A stretch of 64,000 bases of DNA, from positions 4,295,620 through 4,359,619 of the forward strand of contig NC_091135.1 in assembly GCF_041381155.1 (NCBI RefSeq), given 5' to 3'. The position numbers were made by a program, and so were the translations under genes. This document shows positions 36,201 to 47,400 of the stretch, one piece after another. Positions within the stretch are counted from its first letter, which is position 1. The number at the start of each line of letters is the position of its first letter. Origin of the DNA: Argopecten irradians (lineage: Eukaryota > Mollusca > Bivalvia > Pectinida > Pectinidae). The notes beneath the pieces are model-generated. The model did no database searches. It was not told the origin of the DNA and saw only the letters and a program-made list of their open reading frames with translations.

Positions 36201-36314
36201 AAAATTTCTGCAAAAAACCAACACTTATTAATCAAGATTCACTTTATGGCGAACTTCGAATTCATGTATAAACCAAGATAAACCAAGCCATCTCAATAAC
36301 CAACAGGAAGGTTT
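33213..36314. other. Intergenic stretch downstream of calaxin
   Basis: AT-rich, no supported gene; part may be calaxin 3' UTR. A perfect 15-bp-arm hairpin (tatacgtacccggcc, 34944-34958 with 34972-34986) shares its aggccgggtacg word with 27255, pointing to a dispersed element. A fragment gaagggaagtaactctcgta at 35355 equals the 34-bp minisatellite unit of 53.8 kb. Confidence 0.5.
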
Positions 36315-36645
36315 AATGATGCTCCACCGCTGACAGAGCATAAATGATATTCAATCGTATATATATTTGTCTTATTAACACAAAAAATATACAAAATAAT
36401 TTATTTTGCCTTTGGTACATGAGCAATCAGTACTTCATTCCATATAGGATATAGTGCCAAGGAATTTTTTCGGGATGCAATTAATTATTTTTCATATTTT
36501 TACCTTGAAGAAAAAATTTTTCAAGCTTTTCCGTGGTGGTAATGGTGTAAAGTAAGTAACTTTTGTAACTGAAGAAAAATACTAAATCGTCTGTTCTTGG
36601 TTTTGATATTGAAAAAAAAGCATTTGTCGGCGTTGGAGCATCTTT
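36315..36645 (+). mobile_element. MITE, AAAGATGCTCC family, copy 2
   Basis: Ends atgatgctccaccgctgaca and tcggcgttggagcatcttt. Internal tacttcattccatataggat and ggtggtaatggtgtaaagta blocks match the other copies in the same order. Confidence 0.8.
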
Positions 36646-36803
36646 AAGTTTGTTCTGCTTGTTGGCCTTAGCCTGCTTATACATGTAATTCTAATGCCAC
36701 TCGCCTCATGAGCCCAAACTTATCTGTGCCATTAATGTGTTGGTAATTTTGAAGGTGTACCGATTGAAGACATTTTGACATTACAATTGCTATTCATAAC
36801 TTT

Positions 36804-37130
36804 AAGATGCTCTACCGCTGACAAATAGTTTTTTTTTCTTCAGTTTCAAAAGTTACTAAATTTACACCATTACCACTATTGAAAAATTTGAGCTTCTGAT
36901 TTTACTTCAAGCTAAAAATATTAAAAATGATTGATTGCATCCGTGACATTATGTTCTATATGGAATGAAGTACTGATTACGCACTCACCAAAGGCAAAAT
37001 AAATCATACTATTTTTTTTTTTTTTTTTTTTTTTTTTTTGTGTTAATTAGACATACATATGTATATATACATGATTAAACACCATAAATGATAAGTATCA
37101 TGTATGTTCTGTCAGCGGTGGAGCATCTTT
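36804..37130 (-). mobile_element. MITE, AAAGATGCTCC family, copy 3, inverted
   Basis: Same family in reverse orientation, only 158 bp from copy 2: taccactattgaaaaatttg, then atatggaatgaagtactgat, ending tgtcagcggtggagcatctt. A poly-T run of about 27 occupies 37011-37038. Confidence 0.8.
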
Positions 37131-37888
37131 AAACAACATAATTTTTGTTCCGGAAACGTATAGTTATAATATACTATACGATTCTTTTACATATACACGT
37201 AAATACAAAAATAAGTATAACCAGAAATCTAAATAGTGCATGATTTCCGTTTAATAATTTCCTATACAACGCGTACTTTATCATTAGGATACGTACATTA
37301 TTGAATACACTATATACATATGTAGCTAAGCTCTCTTTTTTGACAAATCAGAGCCTGCAAAAACAAAACCAAAAGTTTACCAGGAATTCATCATGATCTA
37401 TCATAGAGGCTCAGGAAATAACAAAACCAAATAATAAAAAAAAAAAGTAAAAAAAAAAAAAAAAATACAAACAACAAAAAAACTTTCAGCTTTATAGTTC
37501 GAGTATATGATAGAGCTCGTATGTAAAAGTGACATACACAAATTAATCGTAGTTTTATTAAATTGTGGGATGATACGTCTCGGCAGGCCAAACAAACGAT
37601 GATGCTTCATACAGCTGTCAGAATATGGCCCGGTGAACAATCTAATAGGTTTCATGTAAGGTTTCAGAAATACATGGTACATATATATACATATACGTCA
37701 ACCATATAGTTGTAAATGAACTTTAAATGTATAACAATATATAGTCCGTTTGTAGAACTTTATTTAGTGTTTGTCTATTGTAACACAACTACATGTATAA
37801 CTAAATCTTTGTAGCGTATTATTTGATCAAAACTGCACTACAAGTTTAAATGTAGTGCACTCCTAGTGCACTAGGGTGTATAGGGTTG

Positions 37889-40175
37889 CCAGCGGCGTAG
37901 CTAGGACTGGATAGGCCTGCATGCCTGGGGGTGCAGGGGGCAACAGCCCCCTGCTCAGGGTCCAGGGGCGAAGCCCCGGTAGGGGGTATGGTGGGCGAAG
38001 CCCCCCAGAAGCTGACGGGAAATTGTTATAACTATTTTACTTCTTTGGTAACTTTTAACATATATACCAATGGTTAAATGGAGGTCACGATATTTCGGTG
38101 ATAACCATGCAAAACTATACACAAAATAGAACGGTGGTGATTTTATATACATGTAATCGTACTATACTAGACTCCCCTGACAAGTGCTCGAACCAAAAAA
38201 AAAAAAAAAAAAACGGATTTTGGTTGTAAAAATTAAAATTGTAAGGAATGGGAGAATTTTGTGTTATTTTAACTGATGACAAACCACAGGGACCTGGCAC
38301 GATTTTTTTTTGAAACTAACAGTATACATATATATATATTATAGTATCAAGGGTATGAACTCGGCGGTCTAGAAAAACTGACCTATTTATTTAAAACCGT
38401 GATTATTTTAATAAATGGGTTCTATACAACATTGACGGATATCTTACCTTAAAGAGAAATAATTTATGTTTCCATTGAGTGCTTGATGAATAAAATTGGC
38501 CAAGTATTGACGAAGTTATAGCTTGATGAATCGGTAAATTTACGAAAAAAATGCTAGGTAGACATTTCCCTGTCCGGTCGAAATGTCGTCTCGGCTCTAA
38601 TGGGTACCTCAAAAACCAAGTCAAAATCACAAAATCTACGCTTGTGGTGGTAAACAGTACCCATAACTGTATTCATCCACAATCTCCTTTGGAGGTGTCA
38701 TGACCCGTACTTTGTTGAAACCCCATTTAAACATCGTGTAGCTCACTTACTTTAACCGTGACCGCCATGTTCATTTGTTTTTCGGAACGCTTCTCGAGTT
38801 TACCCACAAGCACAACACTACATAATTTGCATAATGTAGTCACGATATGTAAAGTCGAGGAGCGTTCCGAGAGAAAAATGAACATGGCGGTGACGGTTAA
38901 AGTAAGTGAGCTACACGATGTTTAAATGGAGTTTCTACAAAGTACGGGTCACGACACCTCCAAAGGAGATTGTGGATGAACACAGTTATGGGTACTGTTT
39001 ACCACCACAAGCGTAGATTTTGTGATTTTGGCTTGGTTTTTGAGGTACCCATTAGAGCCGAGACGACATTTCGACCGGACAGGGAAATGTCTACCTAGCA
39101 TATTTGACGTAAATTTCCTGATTCATCAAGCCATAACTTCGTCAATACTTGGCCAATTTTGTTCATCAAGCACTCAATGGAAAGATAAATTATTTCTCTT
39201 TAAGGTAAGATATCCGTCAATGTTGTATAGAACCAATTTATTAAAATAATCACGGTTTTAAAAAAATAGGTCCGTTTTTTTCGACCGCCGAGTTCATCCC
39301 CTTGATACTATAATATATATATATGTATACTATTGGTTAAAAAATTTCGTGCCAGGTCCCTGTGTGACAAACTTATGGCGAATATTCTAAACAGAATTAA
39401 AATTAAGTTTACGTGTTGGTTTGTTTACGACAGCGAGTCAAAGACCACTGTCAAAATGGCGTAAGAAGGGACCAGTTCTCGACCACCTCAATAAAAAAAT
39501 TAAACATTGTATTTATGACCTATTTTTCTACCTATTATGTTCTATTTCTAACAATTACAACAACAAAAATTATTTTCTAAATGAACAATCTGTTCATATT
39601 CGACAAAAATTAAAGTCAACTGTTTCGTGAGTAGACACCATAAATCATGGATTAATACGCGTTTTAACGGGGCAGAAAGTCAGAACCAAAATTGAAAAAT
39701 TCACTTTTTCGTTACTAAGGCCAAGAACATGTTGCAATTGCTATTTTAGTTGTTTTGCTATCATTTCAATATAACTATATGATTTTAGAATATTTCTAAC
39801 TTTTCATGCGATGTTGTTTATTTTCGTAAGTGTTTCCTGATTCAAAATCCACATTTGCTTGAGGGATTTTGGTGAAGAAGTCTAACATTGTCTTTGACAG
39901 GATTCAAACATAATCAAATTTAACAACCTGGTAACCGGAAATATATAGACTATTCTAATAAATTTACAGAATGGCCAATGTTCAAATCTTTCAAATGTGC
40001 ACAAAGTTATGTTAGGCATACAGTTGGACATATCATATGTATTTATACGTAATTTATATTCTGCAGCGTTACGTGTATTCAAATGTTGTGTTTTTTTCTG
40101 ACTGTGCAAAAATGTAAGTCAGATTATTTTTTGCATGCTTGAGCATGCAAGCATGCACGGGCGCTACGCCACTGG
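37889..40175. mobile_element. Old DNA transposon with CCAGYGGCGTAGC ends
   Basis: Left end CCAGCGGCGTAGC and right end GCTACGCCACTGG are inverted with one mismatch. The left end is followed by GC-rich palindromic sequence (gggggcaacagccccctg; ggggcgaagcccc). A possible 5-bp direct repeat GTTGC flanks it if the outer C/G is excluded. It has no transposase frame and is interrupted by the 1080-bp palindrome at 38285. Superfamily uncertain. Confidence 0.5.
38285..39364. mobile_element. 1080-bp palindromic foldback element, hAT-like
   Basis: It starts CACAGGGACCTGGCACGA and ends TCGTGCCAGGTCCCTGTG, with the 8-bp direct repeat TGACAAAC directly outside both ends (38277-38284 and 39365-39372). The two halves are inverted copies over about 510 bp each with roughly 90% identity, around a short centre near 38825. 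Eight-base duplications and CA(C)AGGG-type ends suit hAT transposases. Each arm carries the same 75-codon open frame on opposite strands. Confidence 0.85.
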
Positions 40176-40359
40176 TTGCTTACACTCAACTGTATAGCAT
40201 TTATCAACCCCTAAATTGACCACATGTTAAGATGTGAAGAAAGTCGGATACAAAAGTCAACAGCATCTGTATTTGTTCTTTGTTTTTAAAAAAACACATT
40301 TATTCTTTTTGGATGCAACTTCGATGAAACCAATCGATGGAGTCTACAGTAGTCATTTA

Positions 40360-40395
40360 TGACGTCATAATTGGTTTTGCATTATTATGACGTCA
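40360..40395 (+). promoter_or_regulatory. Two perfect CRE sites upstream of the 40-kb gene
   Basis: TGACGTCA occurs at 40360-40367 and 40388-40395, 28 bp apart, with an inverted CCAAT word (ATTGG) between them. The second site ends 41 bp before the ATG at 40437. TGACGTCA is the palindromic CREB/ATF site. The pair may be core promoter; no TATA box is seen. Confidence 0.5.
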
Positions 40396-40436
40396 TAATA
40401 GAAACTGAAGCGTGTTGTGGTAGCTATGACAAGAAA

Positions 40437-41498
40437 ATGTCAAGCGGTCGGCATGTTAGACTCCCCGCCTTGAGAATTCCATCGGAACCTCCGAAATTTA
40501 AGTTTCATAAGAAGATAATATCGAAACCAAAACGGAACAAAGGACCCCACCCTTCGGCAGCAAGTTGCGATAAAATCTTGAACAAACCACAAAAGCCAGA
40601 CGAACCGGAGGTCAAGGTAACTATTGAAGATGAAATTCGCAAGCAAGAACGAAATCTGCCGCCAATACACAAAGAGCCTATGGATTCTAAAATACCAGGA
40701 TTGTATGGCGCTTACTACTCCCAGTGTGTCTGTGATAATGGCGCCAACGTCGACCCGCTAAATGCTGTGCCTCCAAATCAAAAAGGCGCGGTTGGCAAGG
40801 TTTCGGCAACTGAACTTCTTTGTGGTCAAACGGAACAACCAGTCAAATACAAGCATTTTGCGTACGGGAGTAATGATTGGCTACACATGCTGGTAACGGG
40901 TCAGCTTCCGCCGGAAGTATTACAAGCATTTATGAATAAATTTTCCAGAGCGGGGACCACATTGAAAGCGCACGGACCGCAAGTTGACAAGTATTTTTAT
41001 TACCAAGGTTGGCGGAAACGTTCCAAAGAGCTATGGGAGCCTAAACAGATGAAGCAACAACAGGTTTATAGCCAATTTCACAAAGAGCAGCTTGAGGCAA
41101 GCTGTCGTCAAAGAAAGAATATGATAAAATTATCAAAGAAAGCTGAACTTATGGCCAAGCGAAATGAAGCTGTACTGCTGAAGAAAGTGGATAAGGTTGA
41201 CAATCGTATCAAGTCTTATCTGGACAAATTGGAGAAGAACTGTCCTAAAAATAGTACCGATCACAACACTAACGGAAGTATAATAGATTCTATCGGCAAA
41301 AATAAATCGATTTCAAACGATGGCGATAAACACGCGAGTGATTTCCAAAAGAATCCAACAAAATTTGCGCAGGAGATACTTCCGGTAATTGCATGGGCGA
41401 AAACGGCGCTCACAAATATGCTTTCTGAAAATTGTCTTCCATCCGGCGACTGTTCTGTAGCAAGGAATGGGGCGGATAAGCTGGAGGAAACACCGTGA
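40437..41498 (+). CDS. Unrecognised basic protein, 353 residues, single exon
   Basis: The ATG at 40437 opens MSSGRHVRLPALRIPSEPPK; the open frame extends 22 codons further upstream without an ATG, so 40437 is chosen. Features: a Lys/Pro-rich N-terminal third (FHKKIISKPKRNKGPHPS), a block KIPGLYGAYYSQCVCDNGAN, a likely globular stretch HFAYGSNDWLHMLVTGQLPP, then a charged helical region with coiled-coil character (EQLEASCRQRKNMIKLSKKA onward) and a polar tail. No signal peptide or membrane segment. Codon use is balanced and GC is higher than the flanks, which supports a real host gene. The layout of short Pro/Lys motifs followed by a helix recalls axonemal accessory proteins, but that is impression only; I do not recognise the family. 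Confidence 0.82.
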   Translation: MSSGRHVRLPALRIPSEPPKFKFHKKIISKPKRNKGPHPSAASCDKILNKPQKPDEPEVKVTIEDEIRKQERNLPPIHKEPMDSKIPGLYGAYYSQCVCDNGANVDPLNAVPPNQKGAVGKVSATELLCGQTEQPVKYKHFAYGSNDWLHMLVTGQLPPEVLQAFMNKFSRAGTTLKAHGPQVDKYFYYQGWRKRSKELWEPKQMKQQQVYSQFHKEQLEASCRQRKNMIKLSKKAELMAKRNEAVLLKKVDKVDNRIKSYLDKLEKNCPKNSTDHNTNGSIIDSIGKNKSISNDGDKHASDFQKNPTKFAQEILPVIAWAKTALTNMLSENCLPSGDCSVARNGADKLEETP

Positions 41499-43682
41499 TT
41501 TGTTGTAGCTTTATAAGTCTGATATACACATTATGTAAATACCAAATACTAAGGAAATGTGTTGATTTCATTAATGTGATAAATGGTTTATAATATATAA
41601 CATAAACATTTTTCTGTTTATATCATTTTCCTCATAGTTTAGATATAGTTCGTATGTTTCGTTTCCTCGTGTATTGCTCTTTTCACTCATTCATACATAT
41701 TGGACGCGATCGTCACTGATTTAGGTACACTTTATATGTACTTGACCATATCCCCTATTCAGTGTCCATGCATCATTTTCACACGATTCAGGGGCTTTAT
41801 CATATACAGAGCAGTTTAGAAGTTAAGCCTTTGGCGATTTAATTCAATTAGGGCTCCTAGAACGTCTGAAAATGGAGAATGGCCACTAGGGTACGTCCAA
41901 ATGTCTCTAAACGGTAACTAATTTAAATATACTTGCAAGCTGTAGGAATTAAAATGGTTTATATCGAACTGCACGAAATTCTAAATGCGAATGTGTTGTG
42001 TCGAGGTGCGAATTCTGAGTGCTGGATCTTGAATGACAAGCTGAATACATTCAAATGAGAATGTCGTATGTCAAGCTGCACAACATTCGAAAGTCCGCAG
42101 GCTCGCAATTGACATTGTTAGAATGTAGAATGTCGTATGTCAAGCTGCACGACATTCAAATATAATTGTTAAATGTTTAGTTGAACAACATTCGAAATTC
42201 CGCTCGTGAACCAGTAAAACCCCATCATATCGACCATGTTTAACGTTAAATGTCGAGTACCATTTGTCATGACTTTTTCTTTACAAGCATTTGTTTCACA
42301 AACCCAAACCCATTTGTTTGTGAGAAAATGGAATCTCAACCTGGAAAGGTAAGCAAGTACACTTTGTAGCTGTAGGCCTATTAAATCTGTTCTAAGTGTA
42401 TTTATTTTGGATTTATTTGCAATTTTGCTGTATTTGCTTGCTGTTTGATTCGTATGTATTTTGGTGATCACTTTTACTTTGCCGTGTTTGTTACATTCAT
42501 ATATGTACACATCCTCGATATTCCAGGGGTTACTAGCACTGTCGTTATATCCACCATCTTGACTATGTCAAAGTAATTAATTTCATAAGAAAACCCCTGA
42601 CTAATTACAGGCCTACAGAATCTTCTTTTGAAAAGTATGTAGAAAGCAACGCCCAACATCAAAGCCATACGGTCAACCAGAGTGTGCAGTTTTGCCATTC
42701 GTTTTATGCATATCAAAGACCAAATGACCTCATCTATTGTCGCACACTGACCCTTCAGTTGTGTTATGACATTGTTCAAGTAACGAGAATGATCCGTAGC
42801 CCGAGGAATATCGATGATAATCTGTAAAATGCTACGCTAATTTGTTTAAAAGCTTAAAGAAGTTTTATTACAATGTTTTTGTCAATGATAATGTAACTGA
42901 AAACATTTGTTGAGTGTGCTGTGCTAAAAGAGTGAATAGGCCACCATTCTCTAGAATATTGAAATAATCACTAAAAGTTTGCTCGATATTTGTTTTCGTC
43001 TTGGCGATATGTTTGTTCCAAAGTTTCAAACTAATGGGAGATAATCTAGAATGAGAAAATCATACCCACGTAGGGTCTAGTGACAAGTGGTGGAAAACAA
43101 TCAAGAAGGCACATGTAGAATCGTTTATTTACACAGTAGATAAAATAGCGATGGACGGATTTCCATGGCGGTTCTAAACCACAATGCTGAGTCTCATACT
43201 TATATATATACATATATCACAGGTCCTGCTTAGAATAAATAAAACATATCCCTAAATAAATTCACAGAATATTTGAACATGCTATAAAATGCACAGTAAA
43301 ACGACAGTAACATGCTTTTATTTTCGACTTAAGCTTTGTTTTATTTCTATCTTGTTATAATTAAACTATCGTTAGATTATTGATTTCTTCCTGCATTTAT
43401 TATAACAAGGTATTGATTCGAACAGAAACAATGTATGGTTTATTTGTGACTGAACCATTGCTATCCATTTCCCAGCTAACTACAAAAGAGAAAACATTCT
43501 TTCTAAGGTTTTGCGAGGCATATAAATAAATATTCAGATCAACCAAGTCTTTTTTTTTTAATTTTCAGACATAAAAGATGCGGTTTTTTTATAGCGTGCT
43601 CAAATTTTCCATTTTAAGTAACTGTATTAACAAATACAAACAATTACACAGACTGGTTTCTTAACAGTTGTTATTCCCTGGC
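41499..43682. other. Intergenic stretch with short diverged repeats
   Basis: No gene supported. At about 41990-42200 a unit containing aatgtcgtatgtcaagctgc and acattcgaaa recurs three or four times. The word attccaggggttactagcac at 42522 resembles 61552, indicating a dispersed repeat. Confidence 0.5.
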
Positions 43683-43818
43683 TTATAGAACACGAACACC
43701 AAAGAAGCTCCACTTGGTTAAGTTGTTCCCATTCTTATTAACTATCGCACCAGTATTGAAGTAGAGCAGGCTTCCTGGAGTAAAACCGCTCAACACAGGG
43801 TTTGGAATATCGGGATAC
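43683..43818 (-). CDS. Candidate alternative last exon, unrecognised domain end
   Basis: On the minus strand an AG acceptor (GGGAAG) is followed by a 44-residue frame, YPDIPNPVLSGFTPGSLLYF through NNLTKWSFFGVRVL, ending at TAA (43683). The frame is closed just upstream. The first base completes a codon with the phase-2 end of calpain exon 14, so splicing exon 14 to this exon would be in frame and replace the short last exon. The composition is protein-like, but the polypyrimidine tract is weak. It could equally be an exon of another gene or a relic. Confidence 0.35.
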
Positions 43819-44327
43819 CTTCCCGAACAATCAAAACAGTTTATCGATTGTGATCATTATCATGCCATATGGCACGTCAACAATAGTCGGGAAACATAAT
43901 ACTATATTTTCGTCATTAACCACTAAGTTGTGCGGTAACACTAGTGCATGTAACATATCAATTCCAACAGCTACCGACGCTTCATAAGCTTATAGAAGCA
44001 GCATTAAAATATCACAATGCATTTCATACTTGCTGAACCATACTAGAAACCCCGAATTTGTTTTCTAGAATTGACGGGTTTGCTTTACCTCACTTTGATT
44101 TTTTCATAGTTCTTGCATCGCATTTTTGTCATGCATGGAATGAAGCTGATTGGCCGCTTAAGATACTATAACATTAAACGACTTGGTGGAAAATCATGGT
44201 AATGGACATTTTACAGATGAAAAGCCTACACAATCCAGGAACACATTGTTTTGGCGCCGTATCATCATCATAAGCAAATAAATAATAGTTGGATGTCAGA
44301 ACAAGTATCCATGACAACCAGTCCGTC

Positions 44328-44333
44328 TTTTAT
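44328..44333 (-). promoter_or_regulatory. Possible poly(A) signal of the calpain gene
   Basis: AATAAA on the minus strand, 89 bp beyond the calpain stop codon at 44422. Position fits a short 3' UTR, though the motif is common in AT-rich sequence. Confidence 0.4.
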
Positions 44334-44421
44334 TGGTTTTGTAATAAATAGCATAGAATAGTGAACTTTTCTCCGGCATTTCCTGGTAAGAAGAGATTGT
44401 GGAGGTTTTCCGTATCATACA

Positions 44422-44446
44422 CTACTCATTTCCTAGCTGGGCTCCC
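44422..44446 (-). CDS. Calpain exon 15 (short last exon)
   Basis: Completes Glu795 and adds GAQLGNE then TAG. Acceptor GTCTTTCAG has a good pyrimidine tract. The exon is only 25 nt; see the alternative candidate at 43683-43818. Confidence 0.65.
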
Positions 44447-47400
44447 CTGAAAGACGATAGATACAGCAAAATAATAGGATGTAAATGTGCATTATAAACA
44501 ATAACAAATTGATTGAGTAAAACCTATGCTTCGACGTTGGTAAATTATTACATAATGTAGCTCTACCTAAAATATTTAAGGATTAACTTGAATAATTTTA
44601 TTAGAAAATGTTTCAAAGAAAAATAAAACAAAATCATATACATACTCTAAAGTAATGGAATCATGCGACTCCATCATCAAGGCGAACTTTGTCTCCTGTG
44701 ATGGACCATCAAGATGGGTAAGGATGACGTACTGGCCGGGGTCAAGGACGTAATCAGCGGACACGTTCTTGCCCACGACGAATTTTCCATCATCATTGTC
44801 GGTCATGCGCGCTAGCTTATTATCATCACTGTAGTTGTCCCATATCCAGTTAGTGCTCAGAGGGAATGTACCATCATCCACCTTGAAGTAAATTATTTCA
44901 GCTTTATATAGATTTGATGGAAAATAATATAATGAAAATAATACATTATATCTTGACATTCACCTTAATTTCTATAGTAAGACATTACATTAACAAAACT
45001 AAAAAATACTGTGTATATGCAATGCATGTAAAAAACACAAAATAATGAAAGATCTTCAAAGAGAAAAACATTAAAACATATCATTTTTAATTTGTTTTAT
45101 TTAACTACTTCTGTCTTGTCCATATGTCACCGTTTCCTGAACAGATTTTTGAGTATTATCACTTGAGAGAGGTGTCATTTTGGATGTTGTTCACGTTAAA
45201 CAAATGTTCTGACGATGGTACGATGATTTAACAATTTCTGCCGATGTTTTGAATTAATAAGTATATGTATAAAGCGTAAATGTCCTTAGGACTATTTTAA
45301 TCGTTGTGGTTTTCATAGGGGAATGGGTTGAGTGTTACAATATTTTTTTCTTTCACACAAAAGTAGATCCATGTAGGATAGCTCACGTACAAAATTGCTA
45401 AAAACACGACTTAACAGAACAACAAGAGGCCCAAGAGGCCTTGACGGTCACCTAAGTATTGATACAGAAAGAGCATTGCAAATTTGGTTCAAATCCGTAA
45501 AAAGTAATTTTGAATTAGAATAAACTTTAAAGATGCTCCACCGCTGACAACGCATAAATGATATTCATCATTTGAACAATAATTGGTGTTTAATTATGTA
45601 TATATATGTCTAATTAACACAAAAAAAAAATAATATAAAATAATTTTTTTTGCCTTTGGTGCATGTGCAATCAGTACTTCATTCCATATAGGATTATAGT
45701 GCCCCAGATTTTTTTGGGATGCAATTAATTATTTTTCATACTTTTAATTTGAATTAAGATTAGAAGCTCAAACTTTTCAATGGTGGTAATGGTGTAAAGT
45801 AAGTAACTTTTGTAACTGCAGAAAAATACAAAATCATCTGCTCCTGTTTTAGATAGTGTAACCATTTGTCAGCGGTGGATCATCTTTATAGTTGAACCTT
45901 CGTATTTGAATTTTCATTTTTTGTTTTTCATTTTGATTGTTAGTGTATTATGTTACCAAACCTTATGCTTAAAATTCCAATTTGCTTTGCCAACGTAAAA
46001 CAGCAAAACCAAACTAGAAGTCAGTCAGTGTCATTAATTTTATAAATTTCATTTTTTAATCTATGAAGATTATTCGGTTCCATCAAACCTGTGAATTCAG
46101 AAGAAGATTTTTGAAATTTTAACCATGTTGACCCCGCCCCTCTGGTCCCTGGGGGTTAGCCAGGACCAATATGGATATGATGTTAAAATGCTTTCTCAGG
46201 CTAATAATTCTAACCCAGTTTGACTAATTTCCTATGAAAACAAAGCAAATAATGTTCATCAATTTGTTTATCCTATATAAACTATAGTAAACTTGACCCC
46301 CTCCCCAGGGGGAAACCTGCCACCCCAGGGTCATATAATTCACAATTTTTGTAGAGGACCTTAAGCCCTTTCTATCCATGAAGAATATTCGATTTTACCA
46401 GTTCCAGAATTTCAGAAAAAGATTTTTGAAGTTTAAGCCTATTTTACCCCTTTTGGACCCGCCCCTAAGGCCCCAGGATGTCAGTCTTGGAAAAGTTGTT
46501 AATATGATTTAATGGCCATCTCATAGGGATAATTCTGACAACATTTGACTATTTTTCTATTATAAATGACCAAACAATGCTCCAAAATGTGTTTTCACTA
46601 TATATAAACTATAGTAAACTTAACCCCCTCCCCAGGGGGAAACCTGAGACTCCAGGGTCATTTAATTCACAATTTTTGTAGGTCTTAAGCCTTTTCAATC
46701 TATGAAGAATTTGATTCCACCACATCTGTGAGTGAAGAAGAAGATTTTTGAAATTTTAGTCAATTTTACCCCTTTTCAGGGGCGTAGGAAAGCGGGGGGG
46801 GGGGGGGGGGGGGGGGCAGGGGGAGGCAACTGCCCCCCGTTTCCCAGGACGGGGGGGCAAACATGTCTTTTCCCCCCCCCCCCCCCCCCCCATTTTCGCT
46901 GACTAAAATTTTCTAAAAATGCTTATTTGAAAGAAAAAAGGGTCCTCCGGCACATTTTTCGTACCTCATTCTAGAAAATTTTCCGCTGCGCGACGCATTT
47001 CCTAAAACGTTCAAGCACATAATGTCAAACCTTAAATAGTAAAAATTCAATACACACAAACTAGACTAAAAATCTACATCAAGAAATTCTATGTACTATT
47101 TTAAAAAATGTCTCTTAAAAGATCAATTTGTTTATATGTCTTAGCGAGACAATTAATTCATTTTTTTATGTTACACAACAATGTGCCGATGGTGTGAAGC
47201 CGGTATATTCAGATCGAGTAGGGTTGCATAATATTATTACGACACAATTATCATTTCTAAATGCAGGTAGCTTTAAATCGAAAAATTACCATGTTAAGAA
47301 CGCTTTATAATCATTAAACTTTATCGTAAAACTCATCTCAGCCATTCTAAATCGTAATTTTTTTCCCGGGGGAGACCCCCGGACCCCCCTAACACCAAAT

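Noticed and set aside
38403..39249. A pair of 75-codon genes on opposite strands
   Set aside because: They are the same segment in the two arms of a palindrome, with no start context or homology; reported as part of the element.
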